DNA of 64,000 nt, taken from positions 62,001 through 126,000 of the forward strand of contig JAUNHC010000003.1 of assembly GCA_030524175.1 (NCBI GenBank), read 5' to 3'. A model generated the notes under the pieces. The model saw nothing but the letters and a program-made list of their open reading frames with translations. It made no database searches and was not told the origin of the DNA. Each line of letters begins with the position of its first letter. Position 1 is the stretch's first letter. Below, one piece after another: positions 25,858 to 34,942 of the stretch. Both the position numbers and the translations under genes were made by a program. The DNA comes from Eubacteriales bacterium (GTDB taxonomy: Bacteria > Bacillota > Clostridia > Lachnospirales > Lachnospiraceae).

Positions 25858-26817
25858 CTATTTTCCCAGACGGCGGTCCAGTGTATAGACAGCCTCCACA
25901 AGATACTCCTGGAATTTCACACTGTCCGCATCCATGAGCACTGTGGTGGACGGTTCTGTGTCATAGTTCCAGTCTCTGATATCACACACTGTCATACCAC
26001 GGTTTTTATTTTCCGAGCAGTCCACACTCACCGGCATCTTCACTGCTTTAAAAATCTCCGGATGAAGGAGATACATAAATGTGACGGCATCATGGATGCT
26101 GGCATAGGGCTTATCTTTGTATACAACACTCTCCAGATAAAACTGTACCATCTGCCCTACAGCCCTGCACACAGCACCATTTTCTCCCATAAGCTTCGCC
26201 GTATGCTCCCTGTCAATTCCACAAAGGTTGGTAGCATCCAGGCCGCACATTACAATGGGAAGTCCGCTGTCAAAGACAATGGCTGCCGCCTCCGGGTCCT
26301 CATAAATATTAAATTCTCCCGTAGGAGTCACATTTCCTCCAAAAGCTGCGCCGCCCATAAGCACAATCTCATCCACTCTCTCCTTCACCTCCGGGAAAAC
26401 CCGGAAAAGAAGAGCGATATTGGTAAGAGGACCGGTGGGGACAAGTGTAACCTTCTCCCCTTCCGGCAGTGATTTTATTGTCTCATAGAGAAACAGCACA
26501 CCATTCTCAGAAGCCAGGGGTTTCACAGGTTTTGGAAGTTCCACATTTCCCATTCCATTTTTTCCATGAATATCTGATGCAGTTTCAATTTTTCTGAGAA
26601 TAGGAACAACGGAACCCTTTGCCACGGGAATATCAAGCCCGTAAAATTCTACCAGCCTTCTGGCATTCTCTGTCACCTTGTCTATGGTCTGGTTTCCTGT
26701 AACTGTGGTAAAGGCAAGCAGGTGAAAGGCTTCGGGATGAGCGGCTGCCAGACATAAAGCAACCGCATCATCAATACCAGGATCCCCGTCCATGATAATA
26801 TTTCTTCTATTTTCCAC
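25858..26817 (-). CDS. Inosine/uridine-preferring nucleoside hydrolase
   Basis: 319-residue hydrolase that cleaves the N-glycosidic bond of nucleosides to base and ribose. The calcium-binding signature DGDPGIDDAVAL (about 10-21) and the later aspartate in FNIYEDPEAA are present. The start codon is GTG at 26815-26817 with AAGGAG seven bases upstream; it overlaps the end of the permease gene by 11 bases. It is the last gene of the nucleoside ABC importer operon and would process the imported nucleosides. Confidence 0.92.
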   Translation of the reverse strand: MENRRNIIMDGDPGIDDAVALCLAAAHPEAFHLLAFTTVTGNQTIDKVTENARRLVEFYGLDIPVAKGSVVPILRKIETASDIHGKNGMGNVELPKPVKPLASENGVLFLYETIKSLPEGEKVTLVPTGPLTNIALLFRVFPEVKERVDEIVLMGGAAFGGNVTPTGEFNIYEDPEAAAIVFDSGLPIVMCGLDATNLCGIDREHTAKLMGENGAVCRAVGQMVQFYLESVVYKDKPYASIHDAVTFMYLLHPEIFKAVKMPVSVDCSENKNRGMTVCDIRDWNYDTEPSTTVLMDADSVKFQEYLVEAVYTLDRRLGK

Positions 26818-27727
26818 TTAAACGCTCCTTTTTCTTTTTCTGAGCATAATAGTATACACCCAGCCCGATCAAGGTTGTCAGATACGGCACCATCAATATG
26901 ATTTCATAAGGCATCAGTGACGTAAGCTGCATTATGTTTGCAAGTGCCTGGGCAAGACCGAAGAGCAATGATACTAAAAATCCGCCCACAGGTGTATTTC
27001 CACCCATACTAGCAGCTGCCAGAGCGATGAATCCACGGCCGCCTGACATATCCTTGGTAAACATATTCATATATCCGCCTGACAGATAGAAACCGCCCAT
27101 GGCAGCCAGAGCACCGCTGATGATCAGCGCTATGTACTGTACTTTCCTGGAGCTGATCCCCACTGACTCAGCCGCATCCTTATTTTCTCCCACTGCACGG
27201 ATGGATAATCCAAGAGGAGTTTTGTAAAGGAAAAGATGGAGCAGCAGTACTGCCAGCAGAGCCAGCCATGTAAGAACATTCTGCCCGGAAAGCACGTCCC
27301 CCAGAAACGGAATCTTGTCAATGAGAGGGATTGTGATATTAGGCGCTGATACACTCCGTATGGAAGAGGAAACACCCCTGTCCCCGGAAAAAGCCACAAG
27401 TATCAAAACAGTTCCGCCTGTTGCCACCAGGTTGATGGCGATGGCGGCCAAAATTTCATCCGTCTTAAGATTCAGAACGAAAAACGCCAGAACCATTCCA
27501 ATCAGTCCGCCTATGGCGATAGTGATCACCAGGCCCAGCCACGCACTGTGGGTCAGGGATGAAAAAATAACCCCGAACAAAGCGGAAAACAGCATAATAC
27601 CTTCCAGTGCCATGTTGGTAATTCCAGATTTTGAAGCAATAGCTGCCGCCAAGGTGGCGAATAAAATAGGGGTGGCAGCCCTTAAGATGGCCCCGAAGAA
27701 ATCAGGGGATAAAATCGCATTCCACAT
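26807..27727 (-). CDS. Nucleoside ABC transporter permease 2 (NupC/YufQ type)
   Basis: 306-residue membrane subunit of the BPD_transp_2 class: SGITNMALEGIMLFSALFG near the N-terminus is the family signature; GFIALAAASMGGNTPVGGFL is near the C-terminus. It pairs with the upstream permease. GAGGAGG in the end of the upstream gene serves as ribosome site and the genes are adjacent. Confidence 0.92.
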   Translation of the reverse strand: MWNAILSPDFFGAILRAATPILFATLAAAIASKSGITNMALEGIMLFSALFGVIFSSLTHSAWLGLVITIAIGGLIGMVLAFFVLNLKTDEILAAIAINLVATGGTVLILVAFSGDRGVSSSIRSVSAPNITIPLIDKIPFLGDVLSGQNVLTWLALLAVLLLHLFLYKTPLGLSIRAVGENKDAAESVGISSRKVQYIALIISGALAAMGGFYLSGGYMNMFTKDMSGGRGFIALAAASMGGNTPVGGFLVSLLFGLAQALANIMQLTSLMPYEIILMVPYLTTLIGLGVYYYAQKKKKERLSGK

Positions 27728-27728
27728 A

Positions 27729-28793
27729 CTATGCCGCCTCCTCTTCTTTTAATGCTGCCTTAGCTTCTTTGGCAATGAGTTTATGTTTATATTTGCTTAA
27801 GAACTGCTCTGCAACGATGAGCAGGATAATGATACCCTGTGTGATCTGTACGATTTCCAGAGTAACGTCTGTTCTTCTGGCCATAATAGAAGCACCTGTA
27901 CGCAGGTAAGCAAGGAACAATGCTGCAAAAGGTGTATACAAAGGATTCTTTCTGGAGAGGGTACAGATGATGATCGCATCCCACCCGTATCCCAGAAGGG
28001 ATGTCCAGGTAAATCTTGCATAAATAGGGCTGAGCATCTCCACGCCGCCGCCCAGGCCTGCCACAAAGCCGCCCAGAAGCTGGGAGATAAGAATAACCTT
28101 AACAATGCTGATGCCTGAATATCTGGCGAACTCTTCGTTTTCACCTGTAAGACGAAGCTCATAGCCTGTCCTTGTGCGGTAAAGGAAGAAATATCCCAGG
28201 ACCGCCACACCGATAGCAATTAAAATACCAAGATGGACACGGGTTCCCTGAACCAGCACCGGAAGCTTTGAGGCTTCTGTAAGCTTATAAGAAGCTGCAC
28301 TGGCCTTTGGATCGCCGATCACGTTATTGAGCATATAGTTGCCGAAATAAAGGGCAAGGTAGTTGATCATCAGAGAGGATACCAGCTCATTTGCCGTGGT
28401 ACCGATCTTCATGATAGCCGGGATAGCAGTAAACATAGCACCTACGATACCTGCACAGAGAAGGGCTGCTACCGGTGATACAAAAGCTGATGTCATTTTG
28501 ATCGCTACACAGCTTGCGATCAAACCGCCCACATGGAAGGCACCCTCACCCGCCAGGTTGATCTGGTTGGCAGAAAACATGATACAGACACCTGTTCCTG
28601 TAAAAATCAGAGGAATCATGGACTCTACCACATTTCCCATGTTTCTCTTGCTGGTCAATGGGCCGATCAATAAATTTTTTATGGCTTCTACGGGCTGTTC
28701 ACTTACCACAAAGATAATGGCAAATGAAATGGCAAGTGCAATCAGGACAGAAAAAACAGTCCGCAGAATGTCAAATCTTTTTGCACTATTCAT
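27729..28793 (-). CDS. Nucleoside ABC transporter permease 1 (NupB/YufP type)
   Basis: 354-residue polytopic permease. ANQINLAGEGAFHVGGL is the family signature near residues 78-94. The start at 28793 (MNSAKRF) is preferred because GGAGGGAG lies upstream and it gives an eight-base overlap (ATGAATAG) with the ATPase stop. The longer in-frame ORF to 28847 would overlap the ATPase gene more deeply. Confidence 0.92.
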   Translation of the reverse strand: MNSAKRFDILRTVFSVLIALAISFAIIFVVSEQPVEAIKNLLIGPLTSKRNMGNVVESMIPLIFTGTGVCIMFSANQINLAGEGAFHVGGLIASCVAIKMTSAFVSPVAALLCAGIVGAMFTAIPAIMKIGTTANELVSSLMINYLALYFGNYMLNNVIGDPKASAASYKLTEASKLPVLVQGTRVHLGILIAIGVAVLGYFFLYRTRTGYELRLTGENEEFARYSGISIVKVILISQLLGGFVAGLGGGVEMLSPIYARFTWTSLLGYGWDAIIICTLSRKNPLYTPFAALFLAYLRTGASIMARRTDVTLEIVQITQGIIILLIVAEQFLSKYKHKLIAKEAKAALKEEEAA

Positions 28794-30339
28794 ACATGAC
28801 TCCCTCCAATACATCATCTTTCTTGATACCAAGCATATGCTGGCCAAGTTCCTCTTCAGTTACGTTTTCCACATCTGTAAAGAATCCGGCAAATTTCCCT
28901 TTATACATAACAGCCAGTCTGTCACTTAAGGAAAAGATTTCTGTCAGGTCGGCAGAAATCAAAATGACGGCACAGCCTGCATCGCGGAATTCCAGAAGAC
29001 GCTGACGGATAAATGCCGCCGCACCTACGTCAATACCCCGGGTGGGCTGGTTGGCGATAATGATATCCGGCCCGGTGGAAAATTCTCTGGCAACGATCAC
29101 CTTCTGGATATTACCTCCGGAAAGCATACCCACGCTCTGCTTTCTGTTCCTGCATTTTACCAGGTATTCCTTAATAAGTTCATCGCTTCGTTTCTCTATG
29201 GCTTTACGCTTCAGCATAGCCCTGCCTGAATATTTCGGATCCTTATACTGATTAGAGAAAAGATTCTCTTGAATGCTTAAGGTTTTTGCACATCCTGTTG
29301 ACATTCGGTCCTCAGGTATATGTGCAAGCTTCAGGGAGCGGATATCATCAATGGATGCATTGGCGATCTCTTTTCCCTTGATTTCAATAGTACCTTTATA
29401 TTTCTTATTCAGCCCTGTCAGTGTGTCGATCAATTCTGTCTGACCATTGCCTTCCACACCGGCGATTCCCAGGATTTCCCCGCCCTTCAGGTCAAAGGAC
29501 AGATTGTCAACCTTCAGAACACCCTGTGAATTGTTTACTGTCAGATTTCTCACCTTCATGAAAATATTATCTGTCAGATGCTGTTCATTCTTTTCAAATT
29601 GAAGGGAGACTTCACGTCCCACCATAAGCTTTGACATTTCCTTTGTGGAAATATCTGCCACTTCATAAGTTCCCATACTGCGCCCGTTCCTCATGATGGT
29701 GGCCCGGTTGCATATCTGCTTGATCTCATCCAGCTTATGGGAAATAAAAATAATCGTATGTCCCTTTTCCCGCAGCTTCACAAGCTGTATGAACAACTCG
29801 TCTGTCTCCTGGGGAGTCAGAACAGCGGTAGGCTCATCAAGGATTAAAATTTCTGCGCCGCGGTACAATGCCTTTAGAATTTCTACTTTCTGCTTAATTC
29901 CTACAGGGATTTCTTCTACTTTATCCCGTACGTCAATATCAAAATTATATTCTTTTGCAATGCTCTGGGCTGCATCCACAGCCTTATCCATATCTATGAA
30001 AAGGCCTTTTTTAGGTGCCACACCCAAAATAATATTTTCTGCCACCGTGAGGGAGGGGACCAGCATAAAATGCTGATGCACCATACCGATTCCTTTGCTG
30101 ATGGCATCCTGTGGGGACTTAATGACTGTTGACTGCCCGTTCAGGAGAATTTCGCCCTGGTCAGGAGATTCCAGCCCGAAGAGCACTTTCATCAGTGTAC
30201 TCTTTCCTGCGCCGTTCTCTCCAAGCAGAGCATGGATTTCACCCTTGCGAAGCTCCAGAGACACATCTTCATTCGCAACCACACCATTGCCGTAAATTTT
30301 CATGATATGGTTCATCTGTAATACAATCTGATTATCCAA
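28786..30339 (-). CDS. Nucleoside ABC transporter ATP-binding protein (double NBD, NupA/YufO type)
   Basis: 517-residue protein with two nucleotide-binding domains. The first (about 1-240) has Walker A GENGAGKST, Q-loop MVHQHFMLVPSLT and Walker B ILILDEPTAVLTP. The second (about 260-500) has a degenerate Walker A (GVEGNGQTELI) but an intact signature LSGGNIQK, as normal for the family. The start is TTG at 30337-30339; an internal ATG at 30315 would remove the conserved first strand. It follows the binding-protein gene after a hairpin that probably lowers its expression. Confidence 0.92.
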   Translation of the reverse strand: MDNQIVLQMNHIMKIYGNGVVANEDVSLELRKGEIHALLGENGAGKSTLMKVLFGLESPDQGEILLNGQSTVIKSPQDAISKGIGMVHQHFMLVPSLTVAENIILGVAPKKGLFIDMDKAVDAAQSIAKEYNFDIDVRDKVEEIPVGIKQKVEILKALYRGAEILILDEPTAVLTPQETDELFIQLVKLREKGHTIIFISHKLDEIKQICNRATIMRNGRSMGTYEVADISTKEMSKLMVGREVSLQFEKNEQHLTDNIFMKVRNLTVNNSQGVLKVDNLSFDLKGGEILGIAGVEGNGQTELIDTLTGLNKKYKGTIEIKGKEIANASIDDIRSLKLAHIPEDRMSTGCAKTLSIQENLFSNQYKDPKYSGRAMLKRKAIEKRSDELIKEYLVKCRNRKQSVGMLSGGNIQKVIVAREFSTGPDIIIANQPTRGIDVGAAAFIRQRLLEFRDAGCAVILISADLTEIFSLSDRLAVMYKGKFAGFFTDVENVTEEELGQHMLGIKKDDVLEGVMYE

Positions 30340-30368
30340 ACCTGTTCACCCCGTCTCTTTTAAATAGC

Positions 30369-30406
30369 AAAATCCAGCCCCGGGCAAATACCCGGAACTG
30401 GATTTT
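30369..30406 (-). terminator. Intercistronic hairpin between binding protein and ATPase genes
   Basis: Stem of nine pairs (AAAATCCAG/CTGGATTTT), a two-by-two internal loop, then five GC pairs (CCGGG/CCCGG) and a six-base loop. On the minus strand it ends in TTTTGCTATTT. A partial terminator here would let the cell make more binding protein than membrane components. Confidence 0.65.
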
Positions 30407-30459
30407 CCATGCCCATTACCAACTCATTTGTAATTTTTTAAGCTGATTAAATTGTATAT

Positions 30460-31581
30460 TTATTTTACCTGAACGGATTCGATCAAAGCTTTGATATCAT
30501 CCTGGCTCATAGCATTGTCTCCAAGTGCAGTAGGAACGGTAACCTCACCGTTAGTGATCTGCTCTTTCAGCTCAGCAACCTTTGTGCGGATTGCTTCCGG
30601 AACTACTTCTTCGTAGTGTGCATCTTCCACTAACTCAACGCCGCCTTCTGCAAATCCAAGGTACTCAAGCTTGCCGTATTCCAGACTGTCTTCCATATCA
30701 AGCTTGATGGCACGCATCAGAGAATTTCCTACATTTTTCAGAGCGGAGGTAGGAATGAATTCTGCATAATCCGGAAGAAGGGATGCCTGGTCAGAGTCAA
30801 CACCGAAAGCATATCTTCCTGCGTCTGCCGCTGCCTCGATCTGTCCCAGTCCTGCACTTCCTGCCACGTTATATCCAACGTCTGCACCATTCTGGTACTG
30901 GGTAAGAGCCATATCCTTACCTGCTGCGGAATCATAGAAGTTTCCAACGTATGCAAGTGCAACCTGGATCTCCTCATCGATATCTTTAGCGCCCTGGATG
31001 TAGCCTACCAGAAAGTCATTGATAACAGAGTTTTCCATACCGCCCAGGAAACCGATGATCTTGTTTGACGGATCGATCTTGTCAAGGCTTTCGTCTGTAG
31101 TCATCATAGCTGCTGCTGCACCTACCAGGTAAGAAACCTCGTTCTGTTTGTACATAACATTGTATACATTCTCGCCGCCGTTGCTGTAATCGAACGCTTC
31201 ATCAAAATAGATGAATTTCTGGTCCGGATAATCAGCAGATGCATTGGTGAGCGCATCCAGCATCTGGAAGGTACCTACAATGATAACGTCATAAGAACCG
31301 TCATCGCAGTAATCATATACAGTAGGCTCCCATTTCGCTTCATCGGCAGAAGTTGCTCCCATCTGCTCTACCTTGAAAGTAAACTTGTCCTCTCCCAGTT
31401 CATCCTGCAATGCGGTCAGACCGATGTTTGCAGAATCGAAGAAAGATTTGTCTCCCAGTGTTCCGTTGATGAGCAGGGCAGCCTTATAGGGCTCGTCTGC
31501 TGCCATAACGGGTACGGACACAACACCTGTTGATGCCACCATAGCTGCGGTCAGTGCTACTGCTAAAATTCTTTTTTTCAT
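30460..31581 (-). CDS. BMP/PnrA-family nucleoside-binding protein
   Basis: Extracytoplasmic solute-binding protein of the nucleoside importer, 373 residues. An N-terminal signal peptide (MKKRILAVALTAAMVASTGV, then PVMAADE) is followed by the PnrA-like domain (YKAALLINGTLGDKSFFDSAN). Unlike most Gram-positive binding proteins there is no lipobox cysteine; the processing site looks like signal peptidase I (VMA-A). GDKSFFDS matches the BMP purine-nucleoside-binding loop. AAGGAGG precedes the ATG. Confidence 0.9.
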   Translation of the reverse strand: MKKRILAVALTAAMVASTGVVSVPVMAADEPYKAALLINGTLGDKSFFDSANIGLTALQDELGEDKFTFKVEQMGATSADEAKWEPTVYDYCDDGSYDVIIVGTFQMLDALTNASADYPDQKFIYFDEAFDYSNGGENVYNVMYKQNEVSYLVGAAAAMMTTDESLDKIDPSNKIIGFLGGMENSVINDFLVGYIQGAKDIDEEIQVALAYVGNFYDSAAGKDMALTQYQNGADVGYNVAGSAGLGQIEAAADAGRYAFGVDSDQASLLPDYAEFIPTSALKNVGNSLMRAIKLDMEDSLEYGKLEYLGFAEGGVELVEDAHYEEVVPEAIRTKVAELKEQITNGEVTVPTALGDNAMSQDDIKALIESVQVK

Positions 31582-31596
31582 TCTTAGTTCCTCCTT

Positions 31597-32991
31597 TTAT
31601 TTTTGAGCTTTTTTTATACTGCATAAAGTATCATCAACCAATTCTTCCAGAGTAATTTTCCGGAAACGCCCCCGCATGTAGGTCACAAGCTCGGAAAAAG
31701 CCGGATGAATCAGTTCTTTTGGAATGATACGCATTCCCTTTTGGATGGTAAGCAGCGGCATGATCATACCTGCATTACAGTCCACATCAATACCGCACAT
31801 TGTAATAATATGAAGTGTTTCCCCGAAATCACCGCCGCCGTAAAGCAGGGCTATGATCTCACAGCAGGCATTAGGATAAGAATGGATCCAGTTATACCGC
31901 TTATATTTTTCACAGCAGGCTTCTAAGGCCTCCTGCCATGTCCCGTATTTCTCACAGCATTCATAGGCAAAGGCTATGACAGAGTAATATTCACTGTCAG
32001 AAGGGATCATCTCCATGGCCTTCTCCACTACCTCCCGGATGTTGTCATTGACAAAAGCCAGGGAAGTCATAACTGCATTAAACACCTCACCTAAAATACC
32101 GTTGTTTGCATGGGAAACCTCCCCGTCGCTCCAGGCAAGCTTCGCTGCCAGGCGAGGATTTCCCGGTGCCGCCATGCCGCAGATACCTGCCCGCATCTGG
32201 GCTCCTATCCACTCATTGAAAGGATTGCGGTATGTGCCGCTCTCCGGCGGGAAAATCCCGTTTTTTATATTGCGGATCGCAATCTCCTCTGCTGACCACC
32301 CGCAAGGGATCAGCCCTACCCAGGATAATGCAATATCATCTGAAGTAACCTCGTATCCCTTTCTGGAAAAAGCGTCCAGAAAAGCAAGCTCAAAGGTAAT
32401 ATCATCGTTGTATGTATTGGGTTCTCTCAAATACCCCTTCACGTCTCCGAATGCCTTACAGAGATTGGAGAAAGTATAACCTTCCACCATAGTCCCCATA
32501 GCTCCGCCGATAAACTGTGACAGCCATGCCCCATAAATCTTGTCCCGGAACTCTCCGCTGTCAATATCTATTTCTTCTGCCTGAGGAAACTCCACTGCAC
32601 TCTCGTACTGTTCAAAAGAACGGTAGCAGGTATAGTCCCAATATGGGGAATCCTCATCCTTATGTGCTTCTGCCAGCTCTTTACGAAGGAGGGCTGAAAC
32701 CTGATGAAGTTTAACAAAATCCTTTTCTTTATGGGCGATAAGCCCCTGTTCCAGATAGCGGTAACCTTGTTCACTGACAATATAACCACGGTTCTCCAAA
32801 GCCTGTACTGCTGCCACCATGATTTTCTCCGGTGCTCCGGAACCAGGTACATTGCTTCCCCAGTCAAGAGACAGATTATCATCATAAAAGCCTGACACAT
32901 CCACATTATCAGTCCAAGTCTGCTCCTCTTCCTTTCGGATGACCGGCTGGGCTTTCGTAAAAATCTCCTGAGCCATTTCCCATGCTTTCAT
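31597..32991 (-). CDS. ADP-ribosylglycohydrolase-family protein with N-terminal extension
   Basis: 464-residue protein. The ADP-ribosylglycohydrolase domain begins around residue 155 (DKIYGAWLSQFIGGAMGTMVEG), with the metal-binding TYNDDITFELAFLDAF and the C-terminal CGIDVDCNAGMIMP. The first 150 residues are an extra module of unknown fold. AGGAG lies seven bases before the ATG at 32991. It is the first gene of the nucleoside importer operon (15 bases before the binding protein gene), so it probably cleaves an imported ADP-ribose-like or ribosylated compound rather than acting on proteins. It is divergent from a Crp/Fnr gene, with two operators between. Confidence 0.85.
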   Translation of the reverse strand: MKAWEMAQEIFTKAQPVIRKEEEQTWTDNVDVSGFYDDNLSLDWGSNVPGSGAPEKIMVAAVQALENRGYIVSEQGYRYLEQGLIAHKEKDFVKLHQVSALLRKELAEAHKDEDSPYWDYTCYRSFEQYESAVEFPQAEEIDIDSGEFRDKIYGAWLSQFIGGAMGTMVEGYTFSNLCKAFGDVKGYLREPNTYNDDITFELAFLDAFSRKGYEVTSDDIALSWVGLIPCGWSAEEIAIRNIKNGIFPPESGTYRNPFNEWIGAQMRAGICGMAAPGNPRLAAKLAWSDGEVSHANNGILGEVFNAVMTSLAFVNDNIREVVEKAMEMIPSDSEYYSVIAFAYECCEKYGTWQEALEACCEKYKRYNWIHSYPNACCEIIALLYGGGDFGETLHIITMCGIDVDCNAGMIMPLLTIQKGMRIIPKELIHPAFSELVTYMRGRFRKITLEELVDDTLCSIKKAQK

Positions 32992-33152
32992 TGGTTTTCT
33001 CCTAATATTTGTCAAGTTTTTTGAGGTTTCATATTTTACTTAGTGACAATTTATTCGTTAACAGCTTTATTTTACAATATATTTCTTGAAATTTCCATAC
33101 ATTTTTTAAATTTCCCAAAATTTATTATTTTATCATATATGATTGATTATTA

Positions 33153-33214
33153 ATATGACTTGTGTCATATTTAAAAAAAGAAATCTATTCCGCTATATAT
33201 GACATATGTCATAT
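33153..33214. promoter_or_regulatory. Two Crp/Fnr-type operators in the divergent intergenic region
   Basis: Site 1 (33153-33170) is ATATGACTTGTGTCATAT, symmetric except for its four central bases. Site 2 (33197-33214) is the perfect palindrome ATATGACATATGTCATAT. Centres are 44 bases apart. A half site (GTCATAT) follows at about 33224. They lie between the nucleoside importer operon and the Crp/Fnr gene at 33261, making that regulator the likely ligand. Confidence 0.8.
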
Positions 33215-33260
33215 ACAATCTCAGTCATATGGAATAATATTTTAAGAAAAGAGGTAACCC

Positions 33261-33932
33261 ATGATTCGTAAAACATTTTCCCGGCAATATATACGTGTGC
33301 TGGAACAGTACGGCTTAGCAGAGTTTCCTTCGGAATACCTGTGCCTGCTGTCCTATGATAAAAAGGAATACATTTACCAGGAAGGCTGTCCTGTGTCCTA
33401 TATTCTTATCATTCTGGAGGGACGCGCCAAGGTAGTTACTTTCACAGAAGACGGCCGGACTCTAATGCACAGCTTTTCTGAGAAAGGAAGTATTCTCGGC
33501 GAAGTGGAAATGCTCACAGAAAACTATGACGCTGCCCTGCACGTCCAGGCTGTAACTCCTGTCCTGTGTATCGGCATCCCTCTGCCGGACGCCACCAAGC
33601 TGTTAAAAAACAACCTGATTTTTATAAACCACCTGAGTATCCTTCTGGCCCGGAAGCTGAATTCCACTAACTATAATGCTTCCAGGATCATCCTTTATAC
33701 TCTTGAAAACAGACTGTGCTCCTACATAGAAATGACCAGCTCCGGAGGCTGCTTTGAAGAACAGCTCACTCAGGTTGCAGAACTGCTGGGAACCAGCTAC
33801 CGCCATCTCCTCCGGACACTGGAGAAGCTCTGTCAGGAAAAAATACTGGCGAAATCAGGCCATAATTATCTGGTACTGAATCCGGAAGCTCTTCACCAAA
33901 GAGGACGTGGCTTCTACTCCAGTCAGTTTTAA
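33261..33932 (+). CDS. Crp/Fnr-family transcriptional regulator (first of three)
   Basis: 223-residue regulator. The N-terminal beta-roll (about 20-130) contains YIYQEGCPVSYILIILEGRAKV and SEKGSILGEVEML. The C-terminal winged helix (about 150-215) includes QVAELLGTSYRHLLRTLEKL. No cysteine motif for an iron-sulfur cluster. AAGAGG precedes the ATG. The effector is unknown, perhaps a nucleoside-derived molecule. It likely controls its own operon (with two DMT genes) and the divergent nucleoside importer. Confidence 0.9.
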   Translation: MIRKTFSRQYIRVLEQYGLAEFPSEYLCLLSYDKKEYIYQEGCPVSYILIILEGRAKVVTFTEDGRTLMHSFSEKGSILGEVEMLTENYDAALHVQAVTPVLCIGIPLPDATKLLKNNLIFINHLSILLARKLNSTNYNASRIILYTLENRLCSYIEMTSSGGCFEEQLTQVAELLGTSYRHLLRTLEKLCQEKILAKSGHNYLVLNPEALHQRGRGFYSSQF

Positions 33933-33966
33933 ATTTATATTCCAATTCATTTCAGGAGGTACTTCA

Positions 33967-34389
33967 ATGTACGCATTATTCACCCTGCTTGCCGGCGCCT
34001 GCCAGTCAGCTATGGTAAGCTTAAACGGCATGATCTCCAACTATCTCGGCATGTTCGGAATGAGCCTGGCAGTACATCTCATCGGGGGCGCACTGCTGAT
34101 CCTTTACATGAAAACTTTCACTCACGAAAAACTGAAGATCACAGGCATGCCCTGGTATTTATATTCCGCAGGCTTTTTCGGGATTTTCCTGGTGGTCACT
34201 TCCAGCTACTGTATCAGTATACTGGGTGTCTCCTTTATGACCTGCATTTCCGTCACCGGACAACTGGTCATCTCCGCTGTCATCGATCATTTCGGCTGGT
34301 TCGGAGTACCTCAGATTTCTTTTAACAGGAAGCGGATTCCCTGCTTTGCCCTCATATTGGCCGGCCTGATCATCCTGAACTTGTCCTGA
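33967..34389 (+). CDS. Small DMT-family transporter subunit (YdcZ/DUF606-like)
   Basis: 140-residue membrane protein with about five helices (YALFTLLAGACQSAMVSLNG at the start). DUF606 proteins are half-size drug/metabolite transporters that are often encoded as pairs and probably work as heterodimers. AGGAGG precedes the ATG at 33967. It follows the Crp/Fnr gene and precedes a second subunit. The substrate is unknown; placement suggests nucleobases or nucleosides. Confidence 0.82.
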   Translation: MYALFTLLAGACQSAMVSLNGMISNYLGMFGMSLAVHLIGGALLILYMKTFTHEKLKITGMPWYLYSAGFFGIFLVVTSSYCISILGVSFMTCISVTGQLVISAVIDHFGWFGVPQISFNRKRIPCFALILAGLIILNLS

Positions 34390-34449
34390 CCCATATCCGC
34401 CCATATTCCGGACTGATTTACAAAACCATTGTATGAAAGGAGTTTTCCT

Positions 34450-34938
34450 ATGGCTTTTGTGTTAACACTTGCCTTTGTCAACGGCTGTGCCACCGTAATC
34501 TCAAAAATGATCAATTACCGCTGTACCAAAGTCCTGGGAACCAACAACGGTTCTCTTGTAAACTATGTAGTGGCTTCGATTCTGTCCCTGGGACTGCTTT
34601 TCGTTTCTTCCAGGTTCAACATCGACTTCTATTCTTTTGCAGAAGCGCCCTGGTGGATGTATCTGGGAGGCGCTTTCGGCATCGTGGCCTTTATCATCTC
34701 CATGATCACCTTGTCGCACCTTAAAGTAATGGAATCCACCATACTTCTTCTGGTAGGCCAGCTCACTGCCGGAATCCTGTTTGACACCTTCATGTTCCAT
34801 AACATCAGTCTTAAAAAAATACTTGGTATCATTATGGTTGCCGCAGGAATCATCTGGGACAACAAGGTGTCCGCAAGCACAAAACCTGCTGACCCACAAC
34901 CCCTTGAAAAAGCAGAATCCTCGGCAGACCACATATAG
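34450..34938 (+). CDS. Small DMT-family transporter subunit, second of pair
   Basis: 162-residue, four- to five-helix protein starting MAFVLTLAFVNGCATVISK, with a charged C-terminal tail (KPADPQPLEKAESSADHI). It resembles the preceding gene, again a YdcZ/DUF606-type half transporter. AAAGGAG lies upstream of the ATG at 34450. Converges on the next Crp/Fnr gene with four bases between stops. Confidence 0.82.
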   Translation: MAFVLTLAFVNGCATVISKMINYRCTKVLGTNNGSLVNYVVASILSLGLLFVSSRFNIDFYSFAEAPWWMYLGGAFGIVAFIISMITLSHLKVMESTILLLVGQLTAGILFDTFMFHNISLKKILGIIMVAAGIIWDNKVSASTKPADPQPLEKAESSADHI

Positions 34939-34942
34939 CTAA

